The translations under genes and the position numbers were made by a program. From the IMG/VR virus record IMGVR_UViG_3300046454_000614, positions 1 to 55,450 of that record: a stretch of DNA of 55,450 nucleotides. One strand, 5' to 3'. Below are positions 46,624-54,767 of the stretch, piece after piece; the first letter of the stretch is position 1, and each line of letters starts with the position of its first letter. Under the pieces are notes generated by a model. It ran no database searches, had not been told where the DNA came from, and saw only the letters and a list, made by a program, of their open reading frames with translations. Origin of the DNA: a virus.

Positions 46624-46631
46624 ACTATAAT
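46604..46631 (+). promoter_or_regulatory. Promoter candidate TTGGCC-N16-TATAAT
   Basis: A perfect TATAAT at 46626-46631, with TTGGCC at 46604-46609 (4 of 6 matches) and a 16-nt spacer. It lies at the end of the AT-hook gene and would drive the rightward genes from 46694. The surrounding A/T richness makes the -10 box less specific. Confidence 0.45.
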
Positions 46632-46636
46632 AATTA

Positions 46637-46671
46637 TTTATTTTTTTAACTGAAAGAATTAAAAAAATAAA
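46637..46671 (+). repeat. Perfect 13-bp A/T inverted repeat
   Basis: TTTATTTTTTTAA (46637-46649) and TTAAAAAAATAAA (46659-46671), separated by CTGAAAGAA. It contains A and T only and lies in the 70-nt gap before 46694. It could be a binding site for the AT-hook protein, a bidirectional terminator remnant, or a DNA-unwinding element. Confidence 0.7.
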
Positions 46672-46693
46672 AGAGAAGAGAGACAACAATACA

Positions 46694-46942
46694 ATGAAGA
46701 CAATACAGAAACTGCAGAAGGCCGCGAGACGCATACCCCGCTTGAAGCGGAAGTTCGAACAAATCATCGCCAAGGGTCGGCGCGGAGGGCATGTGCTCAC
46801 CGATGACGCCATCGGTCACTACAACGTCCGAATCCTCGCCTGCGAGAACGCGCTCCGCTTGCTCGCCCTGGAGCTGTTCAACCGGAAGGTAGGACAGCCG
46901 CCGTTCCGCGATGCAACCACGTTCCGCCTACGCTACCCATGA
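46694..46942 (+). CDS. Small basic helical protein, 82 aa
   Basis: MKTIQKLQKAARRIPRLKRK, then FEQIIAKGRRGGHVLTDDAI and helices ILACENALRLLALELFNRKV. Very basic first half, probably nucleic-acid binding. It follows the A/T-rich gap and its stop overlaps the HD gene start by ATGA. Confidence 0.65.
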   Translation: MKTIQKLQKAARRIPRLKRKFEQIIAKGRRGGHVLTDDAIGHYNVRILACENALRLLALELFNRKVGQPPFRDATTFRLRYP

Positions 46943-47505
46943 GCAAAGCAATCGACTACGAACGCCGCTACATCCGGACCCACAGCGACGGCAAGTTCTT
47001 CGCCCTGGAGCCCGAACACGGCGACATTCGAATCGACGACATCGCCCACGGCTTAGCGAACAACTGCCGGTGGGGCGGGCAGTGCAAGTATTGGTATCCG
47101 GTCGCGGCCCACGCAATCTGGGTCTCGCTCGTGGTGCCGAAGCCGTTCAAGCTCTGCGCCCTCATGCACGACAGCAGCGAGGGCCTGGGACTGGCCGACA
47201 TCGCCTCTCCGTTCAAGGCCTTTCTGCCGGACTACAAGAAAATCGAAGACAGCGCAATGGGCGGCATCGCTCGCAAGTTCGGCTTCGAGTGGCCGGTTCC
47301 TCCCGAGGTGAAAAAGGCCGACATGCTCGCTCTCTATCACGAGCGGCTGGTGTTATTCGATTCGCACCCCAGTGTCGACAGCGCGACAATTCCGATGCAG
47401 GCCCTTCCGGATGGCTGGAAGCTGCCCACCTGGAGTTACAAGAATTGGACCCCAGCGAAAGCTAAGCAGCATTTCCTGGACTACTTCAAAGAATACACTC
47501 GCTGA
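46939..47505 (+). CDS. HD-domain phosphohydrolase-like protein, 188 aa
   Basis: The metal-binding HD pattern is visible: AHGLANNCRWGGQC with H37, PVAAHAIWVS with H58, ALMHDSSEGLGLADI with H77-D78, and a later KKADMLALYHERL with D134. This is the layout of YfbR/HD-type 5'-nucleotidases or phosphohydrolases. It may act in nucleotide metabolism together with the phosphoribosyltransferase. It starts at an ATGA overlap and ends one base into the helicase ATG. Confidence 0.78.
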   Translation: MSKAIDYERRYIRTHSDGKFFALEPEHGDIRIDDIAHGLANNCRWGGQCKYWYPVAAHAIWVSLVVPKPFKLCALMHDSSEGLGLADIASPFKAFLPDYKKIEDSAMGGIARKFGFEWPVPPEVKKADMLALYHERLVLFDSHPSVDSATIPMQALPDGWKLPTWSYKNWTPAKAKQHFLDYFKEYTR

Positions 47506-48893
47506 TGGACCTGACCGGGACACTACCCTGGCAACCTCCACACATTGCAGCGCTCCTCGCAGCGTTGCAAAAGTATGGGAGTGTGCTCGATGCCTCCGAC
47601 ACGGGGACAGGCAAGACCTTCTGCATTCTCATCATCTGCAGAATCCTCGGCATCACCCCGCTCGTTGTCGGCCCGAAGGCTGCGCGAGCGGGCTGGGAAG
47701 ACGCTGGGAAAATCCTCGGGGTCGAATTCGAATACATTAACTACGAGAAGTGCCGCCCCCGGCTCGTCAAGCAGACCGAGGAAGAATTCACAGCGAACAA
47801 CTTCATGGAAAAGCGCGAGAGCGAATACACCATCGAAGTCCCGTGGGGCAAGGGCTCTTTCGTGAAGTGGCGCAACAGCTACGAAATGATTATCTTCGAT
47901 GAGGCGCACCGGCTCGGCGGAGCAACCTCTCTCAACTCGAAGCTCGGTATCGCTGCGAAGCGTCAGGCGAAGTATGTCGTCGCGCTCTCCGCCACTGCCG
48001 CCGACGACCCGAGGCAGATGAAGGCCCTCGGCTACATCCTGGGCATTCACGGCTTGAGCACAATCAAGTGCGAGACCAAGCTGAACTGGATGAACTGGCT
48101 GCTGCGCCACGGGGTGAAGCCCGGGCACTTCGGCGGCTGGGACTTCACCAGTGATGAAGAGAAGCAGAAAAAATCCTTCACGAAAATTCACAACGAAATT
48201 TTTCCCCGGCACGGCTCGCGAATGCGCAAGTCTGAAATCCCTGGATTCCCTCTGACCGAGGTCCTGGTGAAGATGCTCGACGACGAGACCGGCAAGGCCG
48301 CGAAGTTGAGCGAGGAGCTGCACGAGCTGAACGAAGAGGGCGGCAACCAGATGGCTGCAACGCAGCACTGTCGCCAGGGCCTGGAGAAACTGATGATTCC
48401 CCACTTCGCGGGCTTCGCAGAGGACTCCGTCGCGCAGGGCTCGAAGGTTGTTTTCTTTCTTAACTTCACAGACCCACTTTTTGAACTTTATGAAAAACTC
48501 CAAAAGCAGTTTGGTCACACCAGGGTTGGCTTCATATCAGGCAGACAAGTTGGTGACAAGGGTGAGCAAGAGCGCAGAGCGTTCGTTGAAAGCTTTCAGA
48601 GAAACCGGCTCGACGCTCTCTGTGTCAATATCTTTGCTGGGGGAGAATCGGTCAACCTCCACGACGAAATTGACCAAGTAAGCCGGGACACTTTTTCCTC
48701 GCCGTGTGAGAGTGGTAGAGCTTACAAGCAGCAACTCGGGCGAGTCAACCGAGCGAAGGGCGGATTCTCAAATCAATTTTTATGCTTCTTCGCTGGGACT
48801 AGACAAGAGACCGTTGCCGACAGGATGAGGCTAAAGGGGCTGAACATAGATTTGTTCAATGACGCCGCGTGGGACCGCAACTTAATAGTATGA
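47505..48893 (+). CDS. SF2 (SNF2/DEAD-like) helicase, 462 aa
   Basis: Motif I DTGTGKT (32-38), motif II DEAH (132-135, IIFDEAHRLGG), motif III LSATA (161-165). The C-terminal RecA domain is seen in KVVFFLNFTDPLFELYEKLQ, GFISGRQVGDKGEQ, NIFAGGESVNLHD and QQLGRVNRAKGG (motif VI). Confidence 0.88.
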   Translation: MDLTGTLPWQPPHIAALLAALQKYGSVLDASDTGTGKTFCILIICRILGITPLVVGPKAARAGWEDAGKILGVEFEYINYEKCRPRLVKQTEEEFTANNFMEKRESEYTIEVPWGKGSFVKWRNSYEMIIFDEAHRLGGATSLNSKLGIAAKRQAKYVVALSATAADDPRQMKALGYILGIHGLSTIKCETKLNWMNWLLRHGVKPGHFGGWDFTSDEEKQKKSFTKIHNEIFPRHGSRMRKSEIPGFPLTEVLVKMLDDETGKAAKLSEELHELNEEGGNQMAATQHCRQGLEKLMIPHFAGFAEDSVAQGSKVVFFLNFTDPLFELYEKLQKQFGHTRVGFISGRQVGDKGEQERRAFVESFQRNRLDALCVNIFAGGESVNLHDEIDQVSRDTFSSPCESGRAYKQQLGRVNRAKGGFSNQFLCFFAGTRQETVADRMRLKGLNIDLFNDAAWDRNLIV

Positions 48894-49381
48894 AGAACGA
48901 GTTTCGTGTCGACGGGGACGTTGTTTGGCTAGTTCTCACTCAGGGAAAAGAAACCTGCATTGACCTGAAGAACCTAGAGAAAGTTGCTGGCCATAGGTGG
49001 TGTGCTTACAAAAGTGGAAAAGCTTTTTACGCAAAGACTACTATGCGGAGAAACGGGAAGCGCGCCGAATTAAAGCTTCATCAGCTTTTGTCGGGCAAGG
49101 GGTCAGACCACAAAGACCGAAATGGCCTGAACAATTTGGAAGAGAATCTTAGGCCAGCAACCCCTACTCAGAACCAGCAAAACCGCTCTCTTAGAGAGGA
49201 CAACACTTCTGGATTTAAAGGAGTGAGCCCTTCTCGCAATAAGTGGCACGTCACCATATGCGTCAACGGTGTCCGGTGCTTTCTCGGACGTTTCTCTTCC
49301 AAAGAAGACGCTGCCCGAGCCTACGACCAAGCAGCGTCAGAACATTTTGGAGAGTTTGCGGTCTTGAATTTGACAAAGTAG
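48890..49381 (+). CDS. HNH-AP2 homing-type endonuclease 2, 163 aa
   Basis: ATG at 48890 overlaps the helicase stop as ATGA. Colinear with the copy at 45796: MKNEFRVDGDVVWLVLTQGK, SDHKDRNGLNNLEENLRPAT (HNH) and NTSGFKGVSPSRNKWHVTIC, FLGRFSSKEDAARAYDQAAS, GEFAVLNLTK (AP2). The first catalytic His region reads SDHKD versus VDHKD in copy 1. Its last codons overlap the -35 box of the promoter for the next gene. Confidence 0.88.
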   Translation: MKNEFRVDGDVVWLVLTQGKETCIDLKNLEKVAGHRWCAYKSGKAFYAKTTMRRNGKRAELKLHQLLSGKGSDHKDRNGLNNLEENLRPATPTQNQQNRSLREDNTSGFKGVSPSRNKWHVTICVNGVRCFLGRFSSKEDAARAYDQAASEHFGEFAVLNLTK

Positions 49382-49398
49382 AAACCCCCGCTTATCTT
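49370..49398 (+). promoter_or_regulatory. Promoter TTGACA-N17-TATCTT
   Basis: TTGACA (49370-49375) inside ATTTGACAAAG, 17-nt spacer, TATCTT (49393-49398). It starts within the last codons of the HNH gene and would drive the recombination and replication genes from 49411. The leader is only about 6 nt. Confidence 0.78.
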
Positions 49399-49410
49399 TG
49401 AACTGTTAGC

Positions 49411-50694
49411 ATGAGTGAATTAAAAACAATAAACACAACAGTCGACGTCACGAAGCCCGCTGGAAAAATCCACCATAAATTCGGACCTTCCCGCCTCAAC
49501 TACCTCGACGAGTGCGCAGCCTTTACCTCGAAGCCCGGGACTACCGAAGCCGCTGAAGAGGGGACCTTCATGCACGACCTGATGGAGAAATTCGTCAAGC
49601 TCGTCGTCGCGAAGAAATACAAAACCACTCTCGAACAGGTCGCCCTCGCTGCGAAAGAGCACGAGCTCGACGACCTCCAGGTCTCGCTGCTGCGCTTCGC
49701 CTGCAAACGTGTTGACGTCTACCTCGCGAAAAACCCCGAGAGCATCTACGTCGAATTGAACGTCCGGGTTCGCAACTACGACGGCTCGGAATTCAACCAC
49801 GGCACTCTCGACCTTCTGCTCATCTTCAAGGGCGGCATCGGTGTCCTCATCGACTACAAATTCGGTGGACAGCCGGTTCGCTTCGCTGCGGACAACCTCC
49901 AGGGCTTCAACTACGTCGTCGGCGCGTTTCAGAATATCGAGAAGCTGACGAAAATCTGCTGCGAGTTTATCCAGCCGAAGCTCAACGTCATTACCAATTT
50001 CATTTTTACGAGGGACAAAGTCACCGCGCTCTTCGACCGCATCGCTGCAGTCGTCCAGCAGTCAATCTTTGTCCAGTCCCACCAGGAGGAAGCGCAGAAG
50101 TTCACGAAGGTCGGAACTTACTGCAAATACTGCGAGCTGGCGGGCGAGTGCTCGGCACTGAACAACTCCCGAGCACTTGCCGTCAGCAAGCACGAGGGCC
50201 TGCCGTTGCCGAAACATTTTTCTGGACTGAAGCTCAAGTCCCCCGAAGACTTCGCCCTGGCGCGCTACTACGTCGACATCATTGAACAGGGCTTCGAGAG
50301 CTTGAAGCAGCGCGCCTACGAGGTCGCCGACGAGAACGGCGGAGAAATTCGCTGCACCCTCCCGAACGGCAAAGAGGTGCTCTACGAAGTCGCCGAGCGC
50401 TCCGCTGACCGTGTCCTGGGAGAGGCCGCGCTGGTCGCTGACGCCCTCAAGGAAGTCTTGACCGAGGCCGAGGTGCTCGGAGCTGCGAAGCTCAACATCG
50501 GAGCTCTTGAGACCGTCTCAAAGAACGCGATGGTTGAGAACGCGAAACTGCGCGGCGAGAAAATCACCAAGAAAGCCGCCTGGGAGTCGATTACCTCGAT
50601 TCTCGAAGCCAATGGACTTTTGAGCAGGCCGGACACTAAAGTCCGCTACCTGCGACTCAAAAAACAACAAGAACAACTGGAAGACAAAAAGTAA
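49411..50694 (+). CDS. Cas4/RecB-like PD-(D/E)XK nuclease, 427 aa
   Basis: The PD-(D/E)XK core is HGTLDLLLIFKGGIGVLIDY with D134, D148 and K150 (IDYKFG). The four cysteines of an iron-sulphur cluster fit C35 together with C238, C241 and C247 (YCKYCELAGEC), as in Cas4/AddB-type proteins. An N-terminal GPSRLNYLDECAAF motif begins the domain. It belongs to the phage DUF2800-type exonucleases. The C-terminal 150 residues are helical. It probably resects DNA ends for recombination. Confidence 0.85.
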   Translation: MSELKTINTTVDVTKPAGKIHHKFGPSRLNYLDECAAFTSKPGTTEAAEEGTFMHDLMEKFVKLVVAKKYKTTLEQVALAAKEHELDDLQVSLLRFACKRVDVYLAKNPESIYVELNVRVRNYDGSEFNHGTLDLLLIFKGGIGVLIDYKFGGQPVRFAADNLQGFNYVVGAFQNIEKLTKICCEFIQPKLNVITNFIFTRDKVTALFDRIAAVVQQSIFVQSHQEEAQKFTKVGTYCKYCELAGECSALNNSRALAVSKHEGLPLPKHFSGLKLKSPEDFALARYYVDIIEQGFESLKQRAYEVADENGGEIRCTLPNGKEVLYEVAERSADRVLGEAALVADALKEVLTEAEVLGAAKLNIGALETVSKNAMVENAKLRGEKITKKAAWESITSILEANGLLSRPDTKVRYLRLKKQQEQLEDKK

Positions 50695-50695
50695 T

Positions 50696-51727
50696 ATGGT
50701 TAAAGCATCACTCCGAAACGCCAACGCTGGCAGCGCGACTAAATCGCCAGCTAAGTCTCAACCCGTGGTCGACGTATCTGCTACGGTCGTCACCAGCGCT
50801 CCCGCGACCAGTCACACGGTCGAGGAAGCCAATGTCGACAACGTCTTGGCTGACATCGAAACCGCAGCCAAGCTGAACGCCGGGGAAGAGGTTCCCGAAA
50901 CCGCTCCCGCGACTACCGCTGTGGCGACTCGGCCCACCAACACCGCTGTCGGTCGCCCCGTGCAGCACGAGGAAGGCTTCGAAGGCGACTGGGGCAAGGA
51001 AGACCTCAAGTTCCCGCAGCTGAAGCTCGTCCAGGGCTCTGGCCCGCTCTCGCAGCGGTTCAACAACGGGACCATCATCTTTGACGACGAAAAGCTGTTG
51101 CCAGCTCCGAACGTCGAAGAGGGCGCGGACAACCCGCTCATCACCTTCGTGCCGCTCATCATCACGAAGCAGTATCGCGAGAAGCTCTCGCAGGAAGACA
51201 TCGACGACGGAGCCCTGCCCCGCATTGCGAGCGGCATCGCTGAAGTCGAAGAGCTCGGCGGCACGACCCGCTACGTCAACAACGAACGACCGGACAATTA
51301 CTGGGAGCCCAGCTCTCGGTGTATTTTCCTCATCGAGCGTCCGAACCACGACGCAGCTGCGGAACACCCGGGCTTCAACGAAGTCTTCGACGGCAAGGAA
51401 TTTGCCGTGGCAGTCTACTACGCCGCTGGCGCAGCCTTCACGGCTTGCCCGAAGGTGATTTACAACACCTATCGGAAATCTCTGTTCATGCCGATTCTCG
51501 GCGCGGACAAGACCCCGCTCGTGGTCGACGGTCGCATCCAGAAGCGTCCGTGCATCTACAAGAACTACTGGAGCCTGGGCTTCGCAAAGGTCAAGGCCGG
51601 TAAGTTCAACCCCTGGCGTCCGTATGTCCGGCTGCAAAAAGTCGAGACCGGCCCCGAGGTTCGCGAGTATTGTGCAAACCTGCTCCAAGTGGCTCCGCAG
51701 GCTCCGCACGATGACGACGCAGTCTAG
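50696..51727 (+). CDS. Conserved replication-associated protein, 343 aa
   Basis: The first 100 residues are low-complexity (Ala, Thr, Val, Pro). The ordered part starts near DLKFPQLKLVQGSGPLSQRF, continues with PLITFVPLIITKQYREKL, and ends in KRPCIYKNYWSLGFAKVKAG. Proteins of this layout sit between the nuclease and primase genes of many phages and are often considered ssDNA-binding or recombination partners. It starts one nucleotide after the nuclease stop. A role in binding the DNA ends is inferred. Confidence 0.7.
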   Translation: MVKASLRNANAGSATKSPAKSQPVVDVSATVVTSAPATSHTVEEANVDNVLADIETAAKLNAGEEVPETAPATTAVATRPTNTAVGRPVQHEEGFEGDWGKEDLKFPQLKLVQGSGPLSQRFNNGTIIFDDEKLLPAPNVEEGADNPLITFVPLIITKQYREKLSQEDIDDGALPRIASGIAEVEELGGTTRYVNNERPDNYWEPSSRCIFLIERPNHDAAAEHPGFNEVFDGKEFAVAVYYAAGAAFTACPKVIYNTYRKSLFMPILGADKTPLVVDGRIQKRPCIYKNYWSLGFAKVKAGKFNPWRPYVRLQKVETGPEVREYCANLLQVAPQAPHDDDAV

Positions 51728-51772
51728 TTTCCCATAAGGCAACCAGAACGTCCTGGCTGTAGACGTGACTTC

Positions 51773-51808
51773 GGTCGTTCAGAGTAACGACCCTCGTTTT
51801 AATTTTTT
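51773..51808 (+). terminator. Terminator candidate before the primase gene
   Basis: GGTCGTT (51773-51779) and AACGACC (51786-51792) form a 7-bp stem with the 6-nt loop CAGAGT, followed by CTCG and TTTTAATTTTTT. The T-run begins 4 nt after the stem, which weakens it. It lies in the only gap of the replication genes (51728-51820). Confidence 0.6.
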
Positions 51809-51820
51809 CATGAAAGCCTT

Positions 51821-53983
51821 ATGGAATTCCGAGAAGACTCAGACAAATTTCTGCCGCTCTTTGTTGCCAAGAACTTGGTCGACCCAGAGCTGGTTATAGC
51901 TAAGCCCTGGAACTGGCTTGTTAATGACACCTTCGACGGTGTGGACAAAAAGATTCGCCGCAAAATCATGCTCCAGGCCGAGTGCGATTGGCTAGCGTAT
52001 AGCGGCTTCCGCGCACAAGTCCCCACTTCCCGTATCTCGAAGGACAACCCCGGGGTCGCGATGCGCGCAATCGTCATCGACTACGACTCCCGCACCAGTC
52101 CCGAAGATGCGGAGCGTCTCATTAACGAAAATCTTCCGCCTGAGCTCCGCCCGAACCTCCTGGAGGTTTCCTTGAGCGACAAGTTGCGCTTGGTCTGGTG
52201 CATGGAGCGAGAGATTATGTTCATTTCTCCCGCCCACCAGCAAGAAATCATCGCTACCTTCAAGAGGAAGCTGAAGCTCGACACACTCCTGGCCGGTTAC
52301 GACGAGAACAGCGATAAGCCATCCGAAATGTGGACCGCTGGCAAAGAGTGGTTTTACCTCGACAAGAAAGAACCCCTGTCGGCGGCAATCATCGCCGGAA
52401 TTCAAATGCAAGCTGGTAAAAAGACCTCGCTCTACAATCACTCGGACGTTCCCCTGGCAGACATCGCGGCAGAGCTCGAAGCACGCTTCCCCGGTCGCTG
52501 GGCAGGCGACTTCAAACTCGACGCTGTCGGTGTGCGCTTCTGGGATGCAGAGGCAGACAACGTCACCGGCTGTCAGGTTAAGCCGGACGGCATGTTGTGC
52601 TTCACCGGCACGGTGCCCTTCGTGAAATGGGACCAGATTTTCGGCAAGGTCTGGTGCGACGAAAAACGAATTCTGAAACTCGGCAACGGTGCTAAGGGCA
52701 TGTATACCGATGGCAAAACTTATTTCGAAGTCGTCAACGGTATGCAGGTCGATTCGAACAAGGACGCAATCATCACCCGATTGAAGTCTGCCGGTCTCTC
52801 GGACAAAGTCGAGAAGGGCCAGACGCAGAGCGAAATCGGCGAGCTCTTGAACTACATTCAGACCGTCAACCGTGTCCTGGGCGCGGCCCCGATGATTAAT
52901 TATCCCCCGGGCATTGTGGAGATTGAGAACGAGCGCATCTTGAACCTGTCGGCGCTTAAGCCCACTCAGCCGGTCAAGCCCCCTCGCTCTTTCAAAGAGG
53001 ACGCGCCGTTCCTGCACTGGTTTTTCGTCGAGCACAAATGTGTCGGAGAGGGCACGGACCACTTGCTCTTTTGGACATTGCGCAGCTCGCAAAATTACCG
53101 CTACTTCCGGCGAGAGCTCGGCCAAGCCATCTTCATCTGCGGGCCGGTCAATTCCGGAAAGACACTTTTGAACATGCGAATCCTGGCTCCGCTCCTGGGC
53201 GGGAAAACATCGGACCCGATGAAATATCTCATGGGCGAAACGGGTTTCACCGACGATTTATTCTCTGCCGGTCTCCTGGCAGTGAACGACAGCGACTATC
53301 CGAAGAACGAGGCACTCCGCCTCAAGGTTCTCCAGGGCTATAAGGACTGGGTTGTAAATCCGAAGCACGTTTACCATCCCAAGTTCCAGAAAAAGCTCTC
53401 CATCGAAAGCGTCAGCCGCATCTGCGCTACTCTGAACGACAGCGCCGACGCTGCCGGTGCCCTGCCCGAGGTGAATATCTCGACACAGGACAAATTCATG
53501 TTCTTCCGGATGAAGGCAGTCCCGCCTGGGACCTTTCCGTCGAAGACCGAGCTCGAAGCGACAATCGCCCGCGAGCTGCCTTACTTCATCTGGTGGTTAG
53601 AAAACGAGTGGCAGTGCCCGCCAGAAATTCTTTTGCCGGACGGAGAACGCACCGGCTGCACGAGTTACTACGACCCTTTCATTTTGAAGATGTCGCAGAC
53701 CCAGACCTACAGCTCGAACCTCCTCGAAATCCTGAACCTGTTTATCTCGGTCCACGAAGACTTCCAGGAAGGTGCCTGTGGTTTCTTCGAGGGCTCTCCT
53801 ACCGACATTTTGTCTGCTCTCCAGCGGTGCAACGAGACCGCGACAATCTCGAAAGAGTGGAAGCAGCAAATGATGGCTCGTAACTTACTCGGCCTCTCTA
53901 AAATCAAGGGCTCCGGGGTTTCCCTGGCGCGAGACGAGAGCGGTCGTTATTTCAGAATCGTTCCAGCTACACATGAGAGTTAA
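51821..53983 (+). CDS. Primase-helicase (D5/SF3-like), 720 aa
   Basis: The C-terminal ATPase has Walker A GPVNSGKT (441-448), followed by a Walker B-like AVNDSDY segment and helical sensors (QGYKDWVVNPKHVYHPKFQK). The N-terminal half resembles an archaeo-eukaryotic primase domain: RAIVIDYDSRTSPEDAERLI and LSDKLRLVWCMEREI. The order primase then SF3 helicase is usual in phage replication. It acts upstream of the DNA polymerase encoded next but one. Confidence 0.82.
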   Translation: MEFREDSDKFLPLFVAKNLVDPELVIAKPWNWLVNDTFDGVDKKIRRKIMLQAECDWLAYSGFRAQVPTSRISKDNPGVAMRAIVIDYDSRTSPEDAERLINENLPPELRPNLLEVSLSDKLRLVWCMEREIMFISPAHQQEIIATFKRKLKLDTLLAGYDENSDKPSEMWTAGKEWFYLDKKEPLSAAIIAGIQMQAGKKTSLYNHSDVPLADIAAELEARFPGRWAGDFKLDAVGVRFWDAEADNVTGCQVKPDGMLCFTGTVPFVKWDQIFGKVWCDEKRILKLGNGAKGMYTDGKTYFEVVNGMQVDSNKDAIITRLKSAGLSDKVEKGQTQSEIGELLNYIQTVNRVLGAAPMINYPPGIVEIENERILNLSALKPTQPVKPPRSFKEDAPFLHWFFVEHKCVGEGTDHLLFWTLRSSQNYRYFRRELGQAIFICGPVNSGKTLLNMRILAPLLGGKTSDPMKYLMGETGFTDDLFSAGLLAVNDSDYPKNEALRLKVLQGYKDWVVNPKHVYHPKFQKKLSIESVSRICATLNDSADAAGALPEVNISTQDKFMFFRMKAVPPGTFPSKTELEATIARELPYFIWWLENEWQCPPEILLPDGERTGCTSYYDPFILKMSQTQTYSSNLLEILNLFISVHEDFQEGACGFFEGSPTDILSALQRCNETATISKEWKQQMMARNLLGLSKIKGSGVSLARDESGRYFRIVPATHES

Positions 53984-54767
53984 AATCCTCCTCGCAGTCC
54001 CGGACGAGAAATCTTATGGCCCATGCACACTGGTGCTGGACACAATCCGGACAGGCTACCCGAACGCCTTTGTCACCGTTTACATTAACCCCCTCGGGGG
54101 TCTTCACACGGACCTCGACGACGACCTCGTGCATCGGGCCACTTCAAAGGAGTGCCGAGTCACGCACCTGCGCAACAACACCAGCCACGCCCGCTGGATT
54201 TATGACCAAGTCATGGTGCATTCGGCAGACCTGGGAGACCAGGAACCGCTCATCATTCTCGACGGCGACATCCTGTTCCACTCCTCGTGTGAGGGCTGGC
54301 AATTTGACAACTCATTTCTTGCGGGGTATTATACCCCGACGATGTTCAGCGACTTTACCCAATGCAACGCCTTTGCGCGCCTGCACACGTCTCATCTTTG
54401 GTTCACTCAGCCTCGCACGATGGTCCGAGGCATCCCTAAAGTCTTCCCCGCAGCGGCTGCGGCACGGTCAGACCTGTGCCCGCTCGACCTCTTCAGTCCG
54501 AGCGTAAATTTCGTCAATGGTGTCCCCTACTTCTGGGACAGCTGCTGCGGCCTCTATCAAATGTTCGGCGGCAAAGAATTTGGCCCCGAGCACCTAGCCT
54601 GCTACGAGCACCTGACGAGCTCCTCGGCCTACGAGCTGAAGAAGCACTTCGCGCCGAACCCGAGCGCGACCGAGTGGCTGCACACCGAGGGTTACAAACA
54701 CCCCGAGCTGCTGAAGGGCAAGCTCTGGGAAGCAACAAATCAATACTACAAAGAAAGAGCACTGTGA
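53973..54767 (+). CDS. GT-A-type glycosyltransferase-like protein, 264 aa
   Basis: A Rossmann-type start (VKILLAVPDEKSYGPCTLVL) leads to the nucleotide-sugar motif LIILDGDILF with DGD at 97-99. Acceptor-side features follow: GYYTPTMFSDFTQCNAFARL, FVNGVPYFWDSCCGLYQMFG and a CEHLT-like end. The gene overlaps the primase by 11 nt and the polymerase by GTGA. It might glucosylate phage DNA or modify a host surface; the sequence does not show the acceptor. Confidence 0.72.
   Translation: MRVKILLAVPDEKSYGPCTLVLDTIRTGYPNAFVTVYINPLGGLHTDLDDDLVHRATSKECRVTHLRNNTSHARWIYDQVMVHSADLGDQEPLIILDGDILFHSSCEGWQFDNSFLAGYYTPTMFSDFTQCNAFARLHTSHLWFTQPRTMVRGIPKVFPAAAAARSDLCPLDLFSPSVNFVNGVPYFWDSCCGLYQMFGGKEFGPEHLACYEHLTSSSAYELKKHFAPNPSATEWLHTEGYKHPELLKGKLWEATNQYYKERAL

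Noticed and set aside
51992-53125. 377-aa minus-strand frame
   Set aside because: Antisense shadow of the primase-helicase, which has clear motifs on the plus strand.
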